Source: Microbacterium azadirachtae
Lineage (GTDB): Bacteria > Actinomycetota > Actinomycetes > Actinomycetales > Microbacteriaceae
Assembly (NCBI RefSeq): GCF_000956505.1
Contig: NZ_JYIX01000022.1
Location: 1 to 60,635, forward strand
Reading direction: 5' to 3'
Length of the DNA: 60,635 nt
Shown here: positions 7,928-16,086 of the stretch, in pieces
How the letters are laid out: each line of letters starts with the position of its first letter
Position numbering within the stretch: position 1 is the first letter of the stretch
Made by a program: the position numbers and the translations under genes
The notes under the pieces: model-generated
Database searches by the model: none
The model's input: only the letters and a program-made list of their open reading frames with translations
Told to the model about the DNA's origin: nothing

Positions 7928-8401
7928 ATGACCGGATCCGGGATCCACGTGCCGATGCAGTCGATCGAGGCCCAGCATCTCGCCGAGCTCGTCGAGCAGT
8001 TCCTCGACCTGCTCCGTGAGACCGAGATCGGCGCGGACGCCGCCCTGAGCCGCCTCACCCCCGCGGTGTACCCGGAGGACGCCGACGCGTCGGCCGAGTT
8101 CGCGGATGCGACGAGCGCCGATCTGCTCGACCGGCGCGCCGCCGACGCCCGCGTGGTGCAGACCGGCCTCGGCTCTGTGGGCGAGGGCACGGAGGCGCCG
8201 GAAGAACTGGTGCTCGCCCCCTCCGAGGTGGACGCATGGCTGCGCACACTCGCCGCACTGCGGCTCGTCATCGCCTCGCGGCTCGGCATCGAGGACGACC
8301 CCGCTCCCGATCCGGAGGATCCCCGGCTCGGCGTCTACGAATGGCTGGGCTACCGGCTGGATCTGCTCGTCGAGGCCGCGGACGAGCTCGACGGCGTCTG
8401 A
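7928..8401 (+). CDS. DUF2017 family protein
   Basis: 157 residues, acidic, mostly helical and soluble. Motifs AEHLAELVEQFLDLL-like start (QHLAELVEQFLDLLRE), LRTLAALRLVIASRLGIE and GVYEWLGYRLDLLVEA match DUF2017, a family of unknown function that repeatedly follows clpS in actinobacteria. The genomic link suggests a role with Clp proteolysis, which is guilt by association only. ATG 7928 was chosen; a GTG at 7919 overlapping the clpS stop is an equally coupled alternative that would add three residues. Confidence 0.85.
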   Translation: MTGSGIHVPMQSIEAQHLAELVEQFLDLLRETEIGADAALSRLTPAVYPEDADASAEFADATSADLLDRRAADARVVQTGLGSVGEGTEAPEELVLAPSEVDAWLRTLAALRLVIASRLGIEDDPAPDPEDPRLGVYEWLGYRLDLLVEAADELDGV

Positions 8402-8405
8402 GCGG

Positions 8406-8987
8406 TCACGGGATCGAGACCACCAGCGTGGCGAAACCGATCGGGTCGTCCCGTCGGATGTGCACCACCTCCTGCTTGGCCCAGCGCTCCCAGTGCGGCC
8501 GGAAGAGCTCGCCGTCCCGATCCAGCGCACGGCGCTTGCGGCTCGGTTCGGGCGACTCCACCCACACCCGCACGTCGGCGATGCGCGCCGCCCTGGGCGT
8601 GAGCGCGCCGCAGCCTTCGAGGATCACGCCGCGCGAGGGATCCACCGCATAGCTCTCCGCGTACTCGCCGGCGTCCCAGTCGTAGCGCTGCCACGTGCCG
8701 ACCAGGTCGCGTCCGTGCGGGCGGAGGATCTGCTCATAGGCGCGCTCGGCGCCGGCGTCCATGCCGTCCCAGCCCGGATAGATCGAGTCCAGTGCGATCA
8801 GCTGAGGATCCGTGCGCAGCGGCCAGTGCTCCGCGAGCAGCCGAGCGAGCGTGGACTTCCCCGCGCCGCTGCGGCCGTCCACGAGCACGACCGGATTCGA
8901 CGCCTGCACGGCGCGCACGGCGTCCGCGATCCGGGAGACCGCCTCGCTCAGCGCGCGTGCGACCGGATCGTCACTTCTTGAGGGCAC
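8406..8987 (-). CDS. P-loop nucleoside/uridine-kinase-like ATP-binding protein
   Basis: 193-residue P-loop protein. VVLVDGRSGAGKSTLARLLA is a clear Walker A, followed by a LIALDSIYPGWDG segment in the position where uridine kinases place their substrate Asp, and by GVILEGCGALTPRAARIADV with a Walker-B-like aspartate/glutamate. The C-terminal RDDPIGFATLVVSIP is not diagnostic. It is likely a small-molecule kinase, but the substrate cannot be named. The GTG at 8987 is the best start; it lies 17 bases inside the end of the upstream gene, so the two are probably translated together. Confidence 0.72.
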   Translation of the reverse strand: MPSRSDDPVARALSEAVSRIADAVRAVQASNPVVLVDGRSGAGKSTLARLLAEHWPLRTDPQLIALDSIYPGWDGMDAGAERAYEQILRPHGRDLVGTWQRYDWDAGEYAESYAVDPSRGVILEGCGALTPRAARIADVRVWVESPEPSRKRRALDRDGELFRPHWERWAKQEVVHIRRDDPIGFATLVVSIP

Positions 8988-9303
8988 GGATGATGCGGGA
9001 GATCGCGCGCCCGGCCACCCACACGAAGGGCACGGCCACGGCCAGCAGCGAGACCAGGTTCGGCTCGAACCGCAGCCCCTCCTCGCGCCGCACGTACACG
9101 CCGAGCGGGATCGCGATGCCGCCGCCACCGCCGCCCTCACCCTCGGCCGTGCCCTCGGCACCGCCGGAGCCTCCGCCGAAGCCGGAGAAGGTCAGGGCGA
9201 CCGGAGTGAAGGACGCGCCGTCCACCTCCTGCGTCTCGCCGAAGGCGCTCTTGACGCCGAAGGACGCGGAATTCTTGCCAAGCTCGAGTGCGATGTGCGG
9301 CAT
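8971..9303 (-). CDS. Small Gly-rich membrane-anchored protein, YtfJ/GerW-like
   Basis: 110 residues. The pattern is a short N-terminal domain with VDGASFTPVALTFSGFGGG, a Gly-rich linker (six consecutive Gly), then GIAIPLGVYVRREEGLRFEPN and a C-terminal membrane helix of about 18 residues ending RAISRIIRALKK. The order PVA..FGGG, GGGG, PvaV.v....rfeP resembles the YtfJ/GerW family, first described in Bacillus spores but also found in non-sporulating actinobacteria. This is my reading of a pattern, not a search result. It overlaps the kinase gene downstream. Confidence 0.6.
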   Translation of the reverse strand: MPHIALELGKNSASFGVKSAFGETQEVDGASFTPVALTFSGFGGGSGGAEGTAEGEGGGGGGIAIPLGVYVRREEGLRFEPNLVSLLAVAVPFVWVAGRAISRIIRALKK

Positions 9304-9309
9304 GCGTCC

Positions 9310-9315
9310 ACGCTA
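9310..9315 (-). promoter_or_regulatory. -10 box of YtfJ-like gene (leaderless pattern)
   Basis: TAGCGT on the minus strand, six bases, then ATG 9303. Confidence 0.5.
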
Positions 9316-9382
9316 GCCCACCCGCGCGAGCTCGACCACCGGCCGCTGCCGCTCAGGGGGTCCGCCCGGCATCGCGCCGGGA

Positions 9383-10636
9383 TCAGTCCAGCCCGTGCGC
9401 GCGGGGATGCGGTGCCGCTCCTCGTCCGGCCCGCGCGCCCAGATGCCGGGCGCGCGTGACCATCCCGGATCCGAACTTCGCCTGCGCGCTGTCGAGCGCA
9501 TCCTCCACCCGACGCCACTCGGCGTCGTCGTCCCACAGCCCCAGCGCGCCGCCGGCATCCGTCAGCCGCTCGGCGCGCACGCCCACCAGCCGCACCGGGT
9601 CCCGCCGGTCGATCGCCTCGAAGAGCGTACGAGCCACCTCGCCGATGCGCTGGCCGACCGAGGTCGGCTCAGGAAGAGTCTGGGACCGGCTCAGGGTCGT
9701 GAAGTCCGAGAAGCGGATCTTGATCGCCACGGTCCCGGCCTCCCAGCCCGCCCTCCGCAGTCGCGCGGCGACCCGGTCGGCGAGGCGCAGCAGTTCGGAG
9801 CGGAGCGCCTCGCGGTCGGAGACGTCGATGTCGAACGTCTCCTCGTGCCCGACGCTCTTCTCCACGCGGTTCGTCTCGATGCCCCGCGGATCCCGCCCCT
9901 CGGCGAGGTCGCCCAGGCGCTGCGCGAGCGCTGGACCGACCGCCCGCTCGAGGGCGGACGCGGGAGTGGCGCGGATGTCTCGGATCAGCCGGATGCCGCG
10001 CGATTCCAGGGCCTCCGCCGTCTTCGGTCCGACGCCCCACATCGCGCGCACCGGCTTGGTGGCGAGGAAGTCGAGCGTGTCGGCCGCGGCGACGATGAGC
10101 AGTCCGTCGGGCTTGGACATGGTCGAGGCCATCTTGGCGACGTGCTTGGTGGCGGCGACCCCCACGCTGCAGCTGATCCCCACCTCATCCTGCACGCGCT
10201 CGCGGATCATGGCGCCGATGCGCCCTGGGCTCCCCCAGAGCCGCCGGACGCCCCGCACATCGAGGAAGGCCTCGTCGATCGAGAGCGGCTCGACGAGAGG
10301 GGTGACCTGCTCGAAGATCGACATGACCTTCTGCGACACGTCGCGGTACTTCGTGAAGTCGGGCGGAACGATCCGCGCCGTCGGGCAGAGCCGGATCGCC
10401 TGCGCCACCGGCATCGCGGAGCGCACGCCGTAGCGCCGCGCCTCGTAAGAGGCGCTGGAGACCACCGAGCGCCCATCCGGGGCACCGATGATCAGCGGGA
10501 GTCCGCGCAGCGAAGGATCGTGCAGCACCTCGACGGCGGCGTAGAACGCGTCCATGTCGACGTGCAGGATCCCCGTCCCGCTGTCATCGGCGCCGGGCGC
10601 CGAGACGATCCGCCCTGACCCGTCGCCTCGTCCCAT
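9383..10636 (-). CDS. dinB: DNA polymerase IV (Y-family translesion polymerase)
   Basis: 417 residues. Catalytic acidic motifs are intact: HVDMDAFYAAVE (Asp27 and Asp29) and EPLSIDEAFLDVRG (Asp121, Glu122), with SYEARRYGVRSAMP as the finger/steric region and helix-hairpin-helix WGVGPKTAEAL, then a little-finger domain. It copies past damaged bases with low fidelity, interacting with the sliding clamp. The C-terminal LGARAGRGAAPHPRAHGLD is disordered and has no evident QLxLF clamp motif. The frame is open further upstream, but residues before MGRGDGSG do not resemble the family. No SOS box was recognised. Confidence 0.94.
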   Translation of the reverse strand: MGRGDGSGRIVSAPGADDSGTGILHVDMDAFYAAVEVLHDPSLRGLPLIIGAPDGRSVVSSASYEARRYGVRSAMPVAQAIRLCPTARIVPPDFTKYRDVSQKVMSIFEQVTPLVEPLSIDEAFLDVRGVRRLWGSPGRIGAMIRERVQDEVGISCSVGVAATKHVAKMASTMSKPDGLLIVAAADTLDFLATKPVRAMWGVGPKTAEALESRGIRLIRDIRATPASALERAVGPALAQRLGDLAEGRDPRGIETNRVEKSVGHEETFDIDVSDREALRSELLRLADRVAARLRRAGWEAGTVAIKIRFSDFTTLSRSQTLPEPTSVGQRIGEVARTLFEAIDRRDPVRLVGVRAERLTDAGGALGLWDDDAEWRRVEDALDSAQAKFGSGMVTRARHLGARAGRGAAPHPRAHGLD

Positions 10637-10679
10637 GCATCCATTCTCGCGGAGGCCGCCGACATCGGATTCGCACACT

Positions 10680-10695
10680 TTGACCGGTCGGTCAA
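10680..10695. promoter_or_regulatory. TetR-type operator over the SPW promoter
   Basis: TTGACCGGTCGGTCAA: seven-base arms TTGACCG/CGGTCAA around a two-base centre, a form typical of TetR/AcrR operators. The left half doubles as a -35-like TTGACC for the TAGAAT at 10705, so binding would block RNA polymerase. The TetR gene two positions downstream (11203) is the obvious candidate, giving autoregulation. Confidence 0.7.
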
Positions 10696-10704
10696 TCAAA
10701 GCGG

Positions 10705-10710
10705 TAGAAT
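10705..10710 (+). promoter_or_regulatory. -10 box of SPW-tetR operon
   Basis: TAGAAT, 19 bases after TTGACC within the operator. Unlike many genes here, the start codon is about 50 bases further on and has its own AAGGAGGA ribosome site. Confidence 0.5.
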
Positions 10711-10760
10711 CGTGGCGACCCCCATTCGGGAGCCATCTGACTGCAAGGAGGATGAGTTCT

Positions 10761-11135
10761 ATGAAGAAGTGGACACGCTGGCAGGACTGGGTGGCCGTCG
10801 CCGCCGGACTGGTCGCGGTCGTGGCGGGCATCATGATGACGCCCGGCATGGGCATGTCGATGACCATGATGATCGTCCTGGGCGTCTTGATGATCGCTGC
10901 CGGGGTATGGAGCCTCGCAGCTCCCGGTCTCGTGTCGATGGAGTGGATCCTCGCCGCGATCGGCGCGCTGCTTTTCATCTCCCCATGGATCGGCTCCTAC
11001 GCCGGAGATGCGGGGCCCGCCTGGACCTCGTGGATCTGCGGAGCCGTCTGTGCGGCCGCAGGGCTCTGGGCACTGGTGCCCGCTGAGAAGGCCCACCGCG
11101 CTTCGCACGGCGGCCCCACGGCGGCTCACGCGTGA
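10761..11135 (+). CDS. SPW-repeat membrane protein
   Basis: 124-residue integral-membrane protein with four hydrophobic segments. The second half carries the signature FISPWIGSY after MEWILAAIGALL, typical of the SPW family; the first half (RWQDWVAVAAGLVAVVAGIM) keeps the W..DW lead-in but replaces the SPW tripeptide with MMTPG, so one of the two usual motifs is lost. The function of the family is unknown. A Met-rich stretch (GMGMSMTMMI) lines the second segment. Good Shine-Dalgarno AAGGAGGA before ATG. It is followed by a TetR gene 67 bases downstream and sits behind a TetR-type operator. Confidence 0.8.
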   Translation: MKKWTRWQDWVAVAAGLVAVVAGIMMTPGMGMSMTMMIVLGVLMIAAGVWSLAAPGLVSMEWILAAIGALLFISPWIGSYAGDAGPAWTSWICGAVCAAAGLWALVPAEKAHRASHGGPTAAHA

Positions 11136-11202
11136 CCTGCACGGTCGCACAGGGTGCGGGACGCGGGGAAACCCCCGTCCCGCACCGTCGCGAGGGGGCA
11201 CG

Positions 11203-11823
11203 ATGACCGAGAACTCCGATGCCGGCGACACCCGCACCCGGATCCTCGATGCCGCCGAGACCCTGTTCGCCCGCCTCGGCTTCGACGGCACATCCACGGC
11301 CAGGATCGCGCACGCCGCCGCGGTGCCCAAGGGCCTGCTCTTCTACTACTTCCCGGCCAAGCCCGACATCCTCGCCGCCCTCATCGATGAGCGCCTCCGC
11401 ACCGCCGCCCTCGATGCGGGACCGCTCGCGGTGCGCGGAGACCCCGTTCAGACGCTGATGAACGTGGGCGAGCGGGTTCTGCGCGACCGGGAGGCGTCGG
11501 ATGTGCTGCGCGAGATCCTCTGGCACGAGTCCCATGTGCGCCCCGAGGTCGCAAAAGCACTCTCCCGCTACCGCCGCGCGCTGCACGACACGGTCGAGCG
11601 CGCGCTGACGGCGTGCCTGCCCGCCGGAACGGATCGCGGCGCCGTCCGGGCCGCCGCCGACGCCTGGTCGGCGACGATCACCGCCCGGCCCCTCGATGCC
11701 GCCTCCGACGAGAGCCCGGAGGAACAGCGCCGCAGGCTGCACGAACCGGCCAGTCTGCGGGCGATCGCCCGCGTGCTCGGCGCCGGCCTTCAGGCCGCAA
11801 CGCTCAAGGGCGCCGCACTCTGA
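11203..11823 (+). CDS. TetR/AcrR-family transcriptional regulator
   Basis: 206 residues. The HTH is at residues 10-55 (TRILDAAETLFARLGFDGTS, ARIAHAAAVPKGLLFYYFP), followed by an all-helical ligand domain. It is cotranscribed with the SPW-repeat gene and probably represses the shared promoter through the 10680-10695 inverted repeat. Start ATG is supported by GAGGGGG eight bases upstream. The last seven codons are part of a 43-base perfect inverted repeat that serves as the converging terminator. Confidence 0.9.
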   Translation: MTENSDAGDTRTRILDAAETLFARLGFDGTSTARIAHAAAVPKGLLFYYFPAKPDILAALIDERLRTAALDAGPLAVRGDPVQTLMNVGERVLRDREASDVLREILWHESHVRPEVAKALSRYRRALHDTVERALTACLPAGTDRGAVRAAADAWSATITARPLDAASDESPEEQRRRLHEPASLRAIARVLGAGLQAATLKGAAL

Positions 11824-11842
11824 GTGCGGCGCCCTTGAGCGT
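11800..11842. terminator. Bidirectional stem-loop between tetR and gatB
   Basis: Two perfect 21-base complementary arms (11800-11820, 11822-11842) with a single base between, spanning the tetR stop codon and ending 18 bases before the gatB stop. There is no T-tract on either side, so it would be a U-less terminator or an RNA-stabilising hairpin used by both convergent transcripts. Confidence 0.7.
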
Positions 11843-11860
11843 GTACTGGGCGGGTCGTCG

Positions 11861-13375
11861 CTACTGCGCGGCGCGCTCCAGGATGAGCTCGCGCACGCGG
11901 GCGGCATCCGCCTGCCCCTTCATCGCCTTCATCACGGCGCCGATCACGGCGCCGGCGGCCTGCACCTTGCCGTCCTTGATCTTGGCCATCACGTCGGGCT
12001 GGGCGGCGAGGGCCTCGTCGATCGCGGCGATGAGCGCGCCGTCGTCGGAGACGACCGCGAGCCCACGGGCGTCGACGACCTGCTGCGGGGTGCCCTCGCC
12101 GGCGATGACGCCCTCGAGCACCTGGCGCGCGAGCTTGTCCGTCAGCGTGCCGGCGTCGACGAGCTGCTGGAGCGCGGCGACCGATGCCGGGGCGATCAGC
12201 GATCCGGCGTCGACCTCGCGCTCGTTGGCGATACGGCTGATCTCACCCGTCCACCACTTCCGCGCGGCGTCGGCGGTCGTGCCCGCGGCGATGGTCGCCT
12301 CGACCTCGTCGAGCAGGCCGGCGTTCACCACTCCCTGGAACTCGATGTCGCCGAAGCCCCAGTCGGCCTTCAGGCGACGGCGACGCGCGACGGGCTGCTC
12401 TGGCAGCACGGCACGCAGCTCCTCGACGAGAGCAGGGTCCGGTCGGACCGGAAGCAGATCGGGCTCCGGGAAGTACCGGTAGTCATCCGCGTCGGACTTG
12501 GGGCGTCCCGGCGACGTGGTGCCGGTGTCCTCGTGCCAGTGCCGGGTCTCCTGCGTGATCGTGCCGCCGTCGGCGAGGATCGCCGCCTGCCGCTGGATCT
12601 CGTAGCGCACGGCGCGTTCGACGGAGCGCATCGAGTTGACGTTCTTCGTCTCGGTGCGGGTGCCGAGCTTCTCCTGGCCGCGAGGACGCAGGGACACGTT
12701 CGCATCGCAGCGCAGGTTGCCGCGCTCGAGGCGCGCCTCGGAGATGCCGAGGCCCCGCACGATGTCGCGGATCGTGGCGACGTACGCCTTCGCGATCTCG
12801 GGGGCGCGGTGCTCGGCGCCGAAGATCGGCTTGGTCACGATCTCGACGAGCGGCACGCCGGCGCGGTTGTAATCGACGAGCGAGTACTCCGCGCCCTGGA
12901 TGCGACCGGTCGCGCCGCCCATGTGCGTGAGCTTGCCGGCGTCCTCCTCCATGTGCGCGCGCTCGATCGGGATCGTCACGAGCGTCCCGTCCTCGAGCTC
13001 GACCTCGACGGATCCCTCGAACGCGATCGGCTCGTCGTACTGCGAGATCTGATAGTTCTTGCCGAGGTCGGGGTAGAAGTAGTTCTTCCGCGCGAACCGG
13101 CAGGACTCGGCGATCGAGCAGCCGAGCGCGAGGCCCAGGCTGATCGACGAGCGCACGGCCGTCTCGTTCACGACAGGGAGGGATCCGGGAAGTCCCAGAT
13201 CCACCGGCGCGATGAGCGTGTTCGGCTCCGCGTCGTGGTTGCGCTCGTTCGCCGGGTTCGGGGCGTCGGAGAACATCTTGGTCTCGGTGTTGAGCTCGAC
13301 GTGCACCTCGAAGCCGAGCACCGGCTCGAACAGCTCGAGCGCCTTGTCGAAGTCCATGAGCTTCACGGCGGCCAT
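11861..13375 (-). CDS. gatB: Asp/Glu-tRNA amidotransferase subunit B
   Basis: 504 residues. GatB binds misacylated Glu-tRNA(Gln) or Asp-tRNA(Asn), activates it with ATP and receives ammonia from GatA. The N-terminal cradle begins [20 protein letters not shown] and contains zinc/Mg residues and [16 protein letters not shown]; the C-terminal YqeY-like tail ends [19 protein letters not shown], used to bind tRNA. Its ATG overlaps the gatA stop as TGATG, which fixes the start and implies coupled translation in the gatC-gatA-gatB operon. Microbacteriaceae need it because they lack GlnRS and often AsnRS. Confidence 0.97.
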   Translation of the reverse strand: MAAVKLMDFDKALELFEPVLGFEVHVELNTETKMFSDAPNPANERNHDAEPNTLIAPVDLGLPGSLPVVNETAVRSSISLGLALGCSIAESCRFARKNYFYPDLGKNYQISQYDEPIAFEGSVEVELEDGTLVTIPIERAHMEEDAGKLTHMGGATGRIQGAEYSLVDYNRAGVPLVEIVTKPIFGAEHRAPEIAKAYVATIRDIVRGLGISEARLERGNLRCDANVSLRPRGQEKLGTRTETKNVNSMRSVERAVRYEIQRQAAILADGGTITQETRHWHEDTGTTSPGRPKSDADDYRYFPEPDLLPVRPDPALVEELRAVLPEQPVARRRRLKADWGFGDIEFQGVVNAGLLDEVEATIAAGTTADAARKWWTGEISRIANEREVDAGSLIAPASVAALQQLVDAGTLTDKLARQVLEGVIAGEGTPQQVVDARGLAVVSDDGALIAAIDEALAAQPDVMAKIKDGKVQAAGAVIGAVMKAMKGQADAARVRELILERAAQ

Positions 13376-14910
13376 CAGATGCCCTCTCCCATCGGTCCCT
13401 GAGCTTGTCGAAGGGTCGGGGCACGGTCGAGCAGCGGCCCGCCCCAGGCGTCGACGAGCAATGTCTCCAGTGCGGCGCCGACCCGGTACAGGCGGGCGTC
13501 CTCGCGGGCGGGGGCGAGGAACTGGATGCCGACCGGCAGGCCGTCCTCCTCCGCCAGGCCCGACGGGATCGAGATCCCGGGCACGCCGGCGAGGTTCGCC
13601 GGGATCGTGGTGAGGTCGTTGAGGTACATCTGCAGCGGGTCGTCGATCTTCTCGCCGAGCTTGAACGCCGTGGTCGGCGCGGACGGCGTCGCGATGACGT
13701 CGACCTGCGCGAACGCGGCGTCGAAGTCCTGCTGGATGAGCGTGCGCACCTTCTGCGCGCTCCCGTAGTAGGCGTCGTAGTAGCCGGCCGACAGGGCGTA
13801 GGTGCCGAGGATGATGCGGCGCTTCACCTCGGGACCGAAGCCGACCTCGCGGGTGAGCGACATGACGTCCTCGACCGTGCCGCCGCCGTCGGGCGTGACG
13901 CGGAGGCCGAAGCGCACCGAGTCGAACTTCGCCAGGTTGCTGGAGGCCTCGGCGGGCAGGATCAGGTAGTAGGCGGCGACGCCGTACTCGAAGTGCGGGG
14001 CCGAGATCTCGACGATCTCCGCACCCTGCGCCTCCATCTGCTTCAGCGCGGCGTGGAACGAGCTCGCGACTCCCGCCTGGAAGCCGGAGTCGGGCAACTC
14101 CTTGATGACGCCGACCTTGAGTCCCTTGAGGACCTGCCCGGTCGCGCCCTCGCGCGCCGCCTCGGCGAACGACGGCCACGCGTCGGGGAGGGACGTCGAG
14201 TCCTTCGGGTCGTGACCGCCGATCACGTCGTGCAGCAGGCCGGCGTCGAGGACGGTGCGGCTCACGGGGCCGACCTGGTCGAGGCTCGACGCGAGGGCGA
14301 TCGCGCCGTACCGGCTGACGCCGCCGTAGGTCGGCTTGATGCCGACCGTGCCGGTGACGTGCGCGGGCTGGCGGATGGAACCGCCGGTGTCGGAGCCGAG
14401 GGCGATCGGCGCCTCGAAGGCGGCGACGGCCGCAGCCGAGCCTCCGCCGGATCCGCCGGGGATCCGGTCCAGGTCCCACGGGTTGTGCGTGGGACCGTAC
14501 GCGGAGTGCTCGGTGGAGGATCCCATCGCGAACTCGTCCATGTTGGTCTTGCCGATGCCGACCAGGCCGGCGGCGCGCGCCCGGGCGACGACCGTCGCGT
14601 CGAACGGCGAGCGGTAGCCCTCGAGGATCCGGGAGCCGCTCGTGGAGGGCTGGTCGGTCGTGACGAGCACGTCCTTGATGGCGAGCGGCACGCCGGCCAG
14701 TTCGCCCAGGCTCTCCCCCGCCGCGCGGCGGCGGTCGATGTCGGCGGCCGCGTCGAGCGCGTGCTCGTTGATGTGCAGGAAGGCGTGCACATCGCCGTCG
14801 ACGGCGGCGATGCGGTCGAGGTGGGCCTGCGTCGCCTCGACGCTCGACACCTCGCCCGCGGCCAGCTTGGCGCCGAGTTCGGCGGCGGTCCAGCGGATGA
14901 TCTCGCTCAC
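13375..14910 (-). CDS. gatA: Asp/Glu-tRNA amidotransferase subunit A
   Basis: 511 residues of the amidase-signature family; glutaminase that supplies ammonia to GatB. The Ser-cis-Ser-Lys triad is visible: Lys79 in LAIKDVLVT, cis-Ser154 in [10 protein letters not shown] and Ser178 in [10 protein letters not shown]. The C-terminus is odd: the last residues read [15 protein letters not shown], where TLRQAQGP is encoded by a short repeat element (see 13394-13415). The repeat has therefore been absorbed into the coding end of an essential gene. It overlaps gatC by four bases. Confidence 0.97.
   Translation of the reverse strand: MSEIIRWTAAELGAKLAAGEVSSVEATQAHLDRIAAVDGDVHAFLHINEHALDAAADIDRRRAAGESLGELAGVPLAIKDVLVTTDQPSTSGSRILEGYRSPFDATVVARARAAGLVGIGKTNMDEFAMGSSTEHSAYGPTHNPWDLDRIPGGSGGGSAAAVAAFEAPIALGSDTGGSIRQPAHVTGTVGIKPTYGGVSRYGAIALASSLDQVGPVSRTVLDAGLLHDVIGGHDPKDSTSLPDAWPSFAEAAREGATGQVLKGLKVGVIKELPDSGFQAGVASSFHAALKQMEAQGAEIVEISAPHFEYGVAAYYLILPAEASSNLAKFDSVRFGLRVTPDGGGTVEDVMSLTREVGFGPEVKRRIILGTYALSAGYYDAYYGSAQKVRTLIQQDFDAAFAQVDVIATPSAPTTAFKLGEKIDDPLQMYLNDLTTIPANLAGVPGISIPSGLAEEDGLPVGIQFLAPAREDARLYRVGAALETLLVDAWGGPLLDRAPTLRQAQGPMGEGI
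13394..13415. repeat. REP-like element inside gatA 3' end
   Basis: CCCTGAGCTTGTCGAAGGG (13397-13415) preceded by GGT. I recall this motif as a dispersed intergenic repeat in several high-GC bacterial groups. It occurs once in this window, in frame within the last codons of gatA, adding LRQAQGP. Confidence 0.55.
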
Positions 14911-15206
14911 TGCTCTTCTCCCAGGATCGCGGTCACGCGGAAGCGGTCGCCGTCGGCGTCCGGCGCGTTCTGCAGCGCCTGCGCGGTGGTGAGGGTCTGA
15001 CCCACGACGTCCTCGCGGAAGACGTTGTGCATCGCGATCGGGTGGCTCGTCGCGGCGATGTCGGGCGTCGCCACCTCCGAGACCTTCGCGATGTTGTCGA
15101 CGATGGCGTCCAGCTGACCGGTCAGCTGCGTCACCTCGTCGTCGGAGAGCTGGATGCGCGCGAGCACGCCGAGATGGCGTACGAGATCAGGGGTGATTTC
15201 AGACAC
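14907..15206 (-). CDS. gatC: Asp/Glu-tRNA amidotransferase subunit C
   Basis: 99 residues, the small GatC belt that wraps GatA and GatB together. The start [21 protein letters not shown] and the central [18 protein letters not shown] are standard, as is the C-terminal [11 protein letters not shown]. It begins with GTG; a TAGACT box six bases upstream suggests that the whole gatCAB operon begins with a leaderless GTG. The end overlaps gatA by four bases. Confidence 0.95.
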   Translation of the reverse strand: MSEITPDLVRHLGVLARIQLSDDEVTQLTGQLDAIVDNIAKVSEVATPDIAATSHPIAMHNVFREDVVGQTLTTAQALQNAPDADGDRFRVTAILGEEQ

Positions 15207-15212
15207 CAGGAC

Positions 15213-15218
15213 AGTCTA
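15213..15218 (-). promoter_or_regulatory. -10 box of gatCAB operon (leaderless pattern)
   Basis: TAGACT on the minus strand, six bases (GTCCTG), then the GTG of gatC. Confidence 0.55.
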
Positions 15219-15271
15219 GCCAGCGGGCTGTCGCTCCCCGCCCGCTGAGCCGCTGCCCTGCCGCCAGGGCC

Positions 15272-16060
15272 TCAGCCCTGCAGCACGAGGATCAGGGCGG
15301 TGTCGCCGCAGCGCGAGACGCGCACCCCCTCAGCGCCGCTTGCGGGCTCGGCCCCCGAGCGCAGGGCGGCGAGCGCGCTCTGCACGTCGTCGCCGCGCAG
15401 CAGCGTCCCCGTCACGCGGTGCGAATCGCTCGAGGCCACCACTCGGCCCGACGCGTTCACGATGGTTCCGGTGCCGGCGGCATCACGCAGGATCGGCAGG
15501 ATCACGCGCTCCAGGCGCGACACGTGCACGTCGATGCCGACCACGCCGACCATGCGCCCCTCGTGCACGACCGGCGTCGTCACCGTGACCGTGTAGTCGT
15601 CGGTGCACAGGTAGTCGACGTAGGGGCCTGTGACGTGACGCTGGCCGGTGCGCTCCGGCACCTTCCACCACTCCAGCTGGCGGTAGTCGCGGAACTGGTC
15701 GGAATCCGGATCGTTCACCGCCTCCAACCGGCGCACGCCGCCGCGGTCGCCGCGGTCGAGGCCGTGGATCTCCCGGAGCCACCAGGCCAGATGCCAGGGC
15801 GCGTCGGCCAAGACGCCGGGTGTCGCGACGAAGCCGGCCCCGGTGACGAGCCCGCCTGGCGCTTCGAGCGCGGGTCTCGCCAGCGCCTCCATGAAGGGAT
15901 CCAGCACGGAAGCGGCAGGGGCGGCCCCGTGCTCTGCGAAGGCGCTGAACTCGTCCTGCACCGCGGTGCGCCATCCCTCCACGAGCGCGAACAGAGGCGC
16001 GAACGTGGCCTCGATGCGGTCGGCGATGCGTGCGTCATGCTCGGCGACAGTGCCGGTCAT
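15272..16060 (-). CDS. Cytosolic Cache (PDC)-domain ligand-binding protein
   Basis: 262 residues. The second half has the PDC/Cache signature: FRDYRQLEWWKVPERTGQR, GPYVDYLCTDDYTVTVTTPV and GRMVGVVGIDVHVSRLERVI, the pattern used by dCache receptors to hold amines, amino acids or carboxylates. Most such domains are extracellular parts of chemoreceptors or kinases, but here there is no signal peptide, no membrane segment and no output domain, so it is predicted to be soluble in the cytosol. It starts 26 bases after the GntR-regulator gene with AAGGAG upstream, in the same operon, and opposite an ABC importer. A role as ligand sensor or carrier for that importer's regulation is inferred. Confidence 0.72.
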   Translation of the reverse strand: MTGTVAEHDARIADRIEATFAPLFALVEGWRTAVQDEFSAFAEHGAAPAASVLDPFMEALARPALEAPGGLVTGAGFVATPGVLADAPWHLAWWLREIHGLDRGDRGGVRRLEAVNDPDSDQFRDYRQLEWWKVPERTGQRHVTGPYVDYLCTDDYTVTVTTPVVHEGRMVGVVGIDVHVSRLERVILPILRDAAGTGTIVNASGRVVASSDSHRVTGTLLRGDDVQSALAALRSGAEPASGAEGVRVSRCGDTALILVLQG

Positions 16061-16086
16061 CTCGCGCTCCTTCTGTGTGTTCGATC

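Noticed and set aside
13376..14479. An N-terminally extended gatB running into gatA
   Set aside because: The extension is out of frame with gatA and has no GatB similarity; TGATG overlap marks the true start at 13375.
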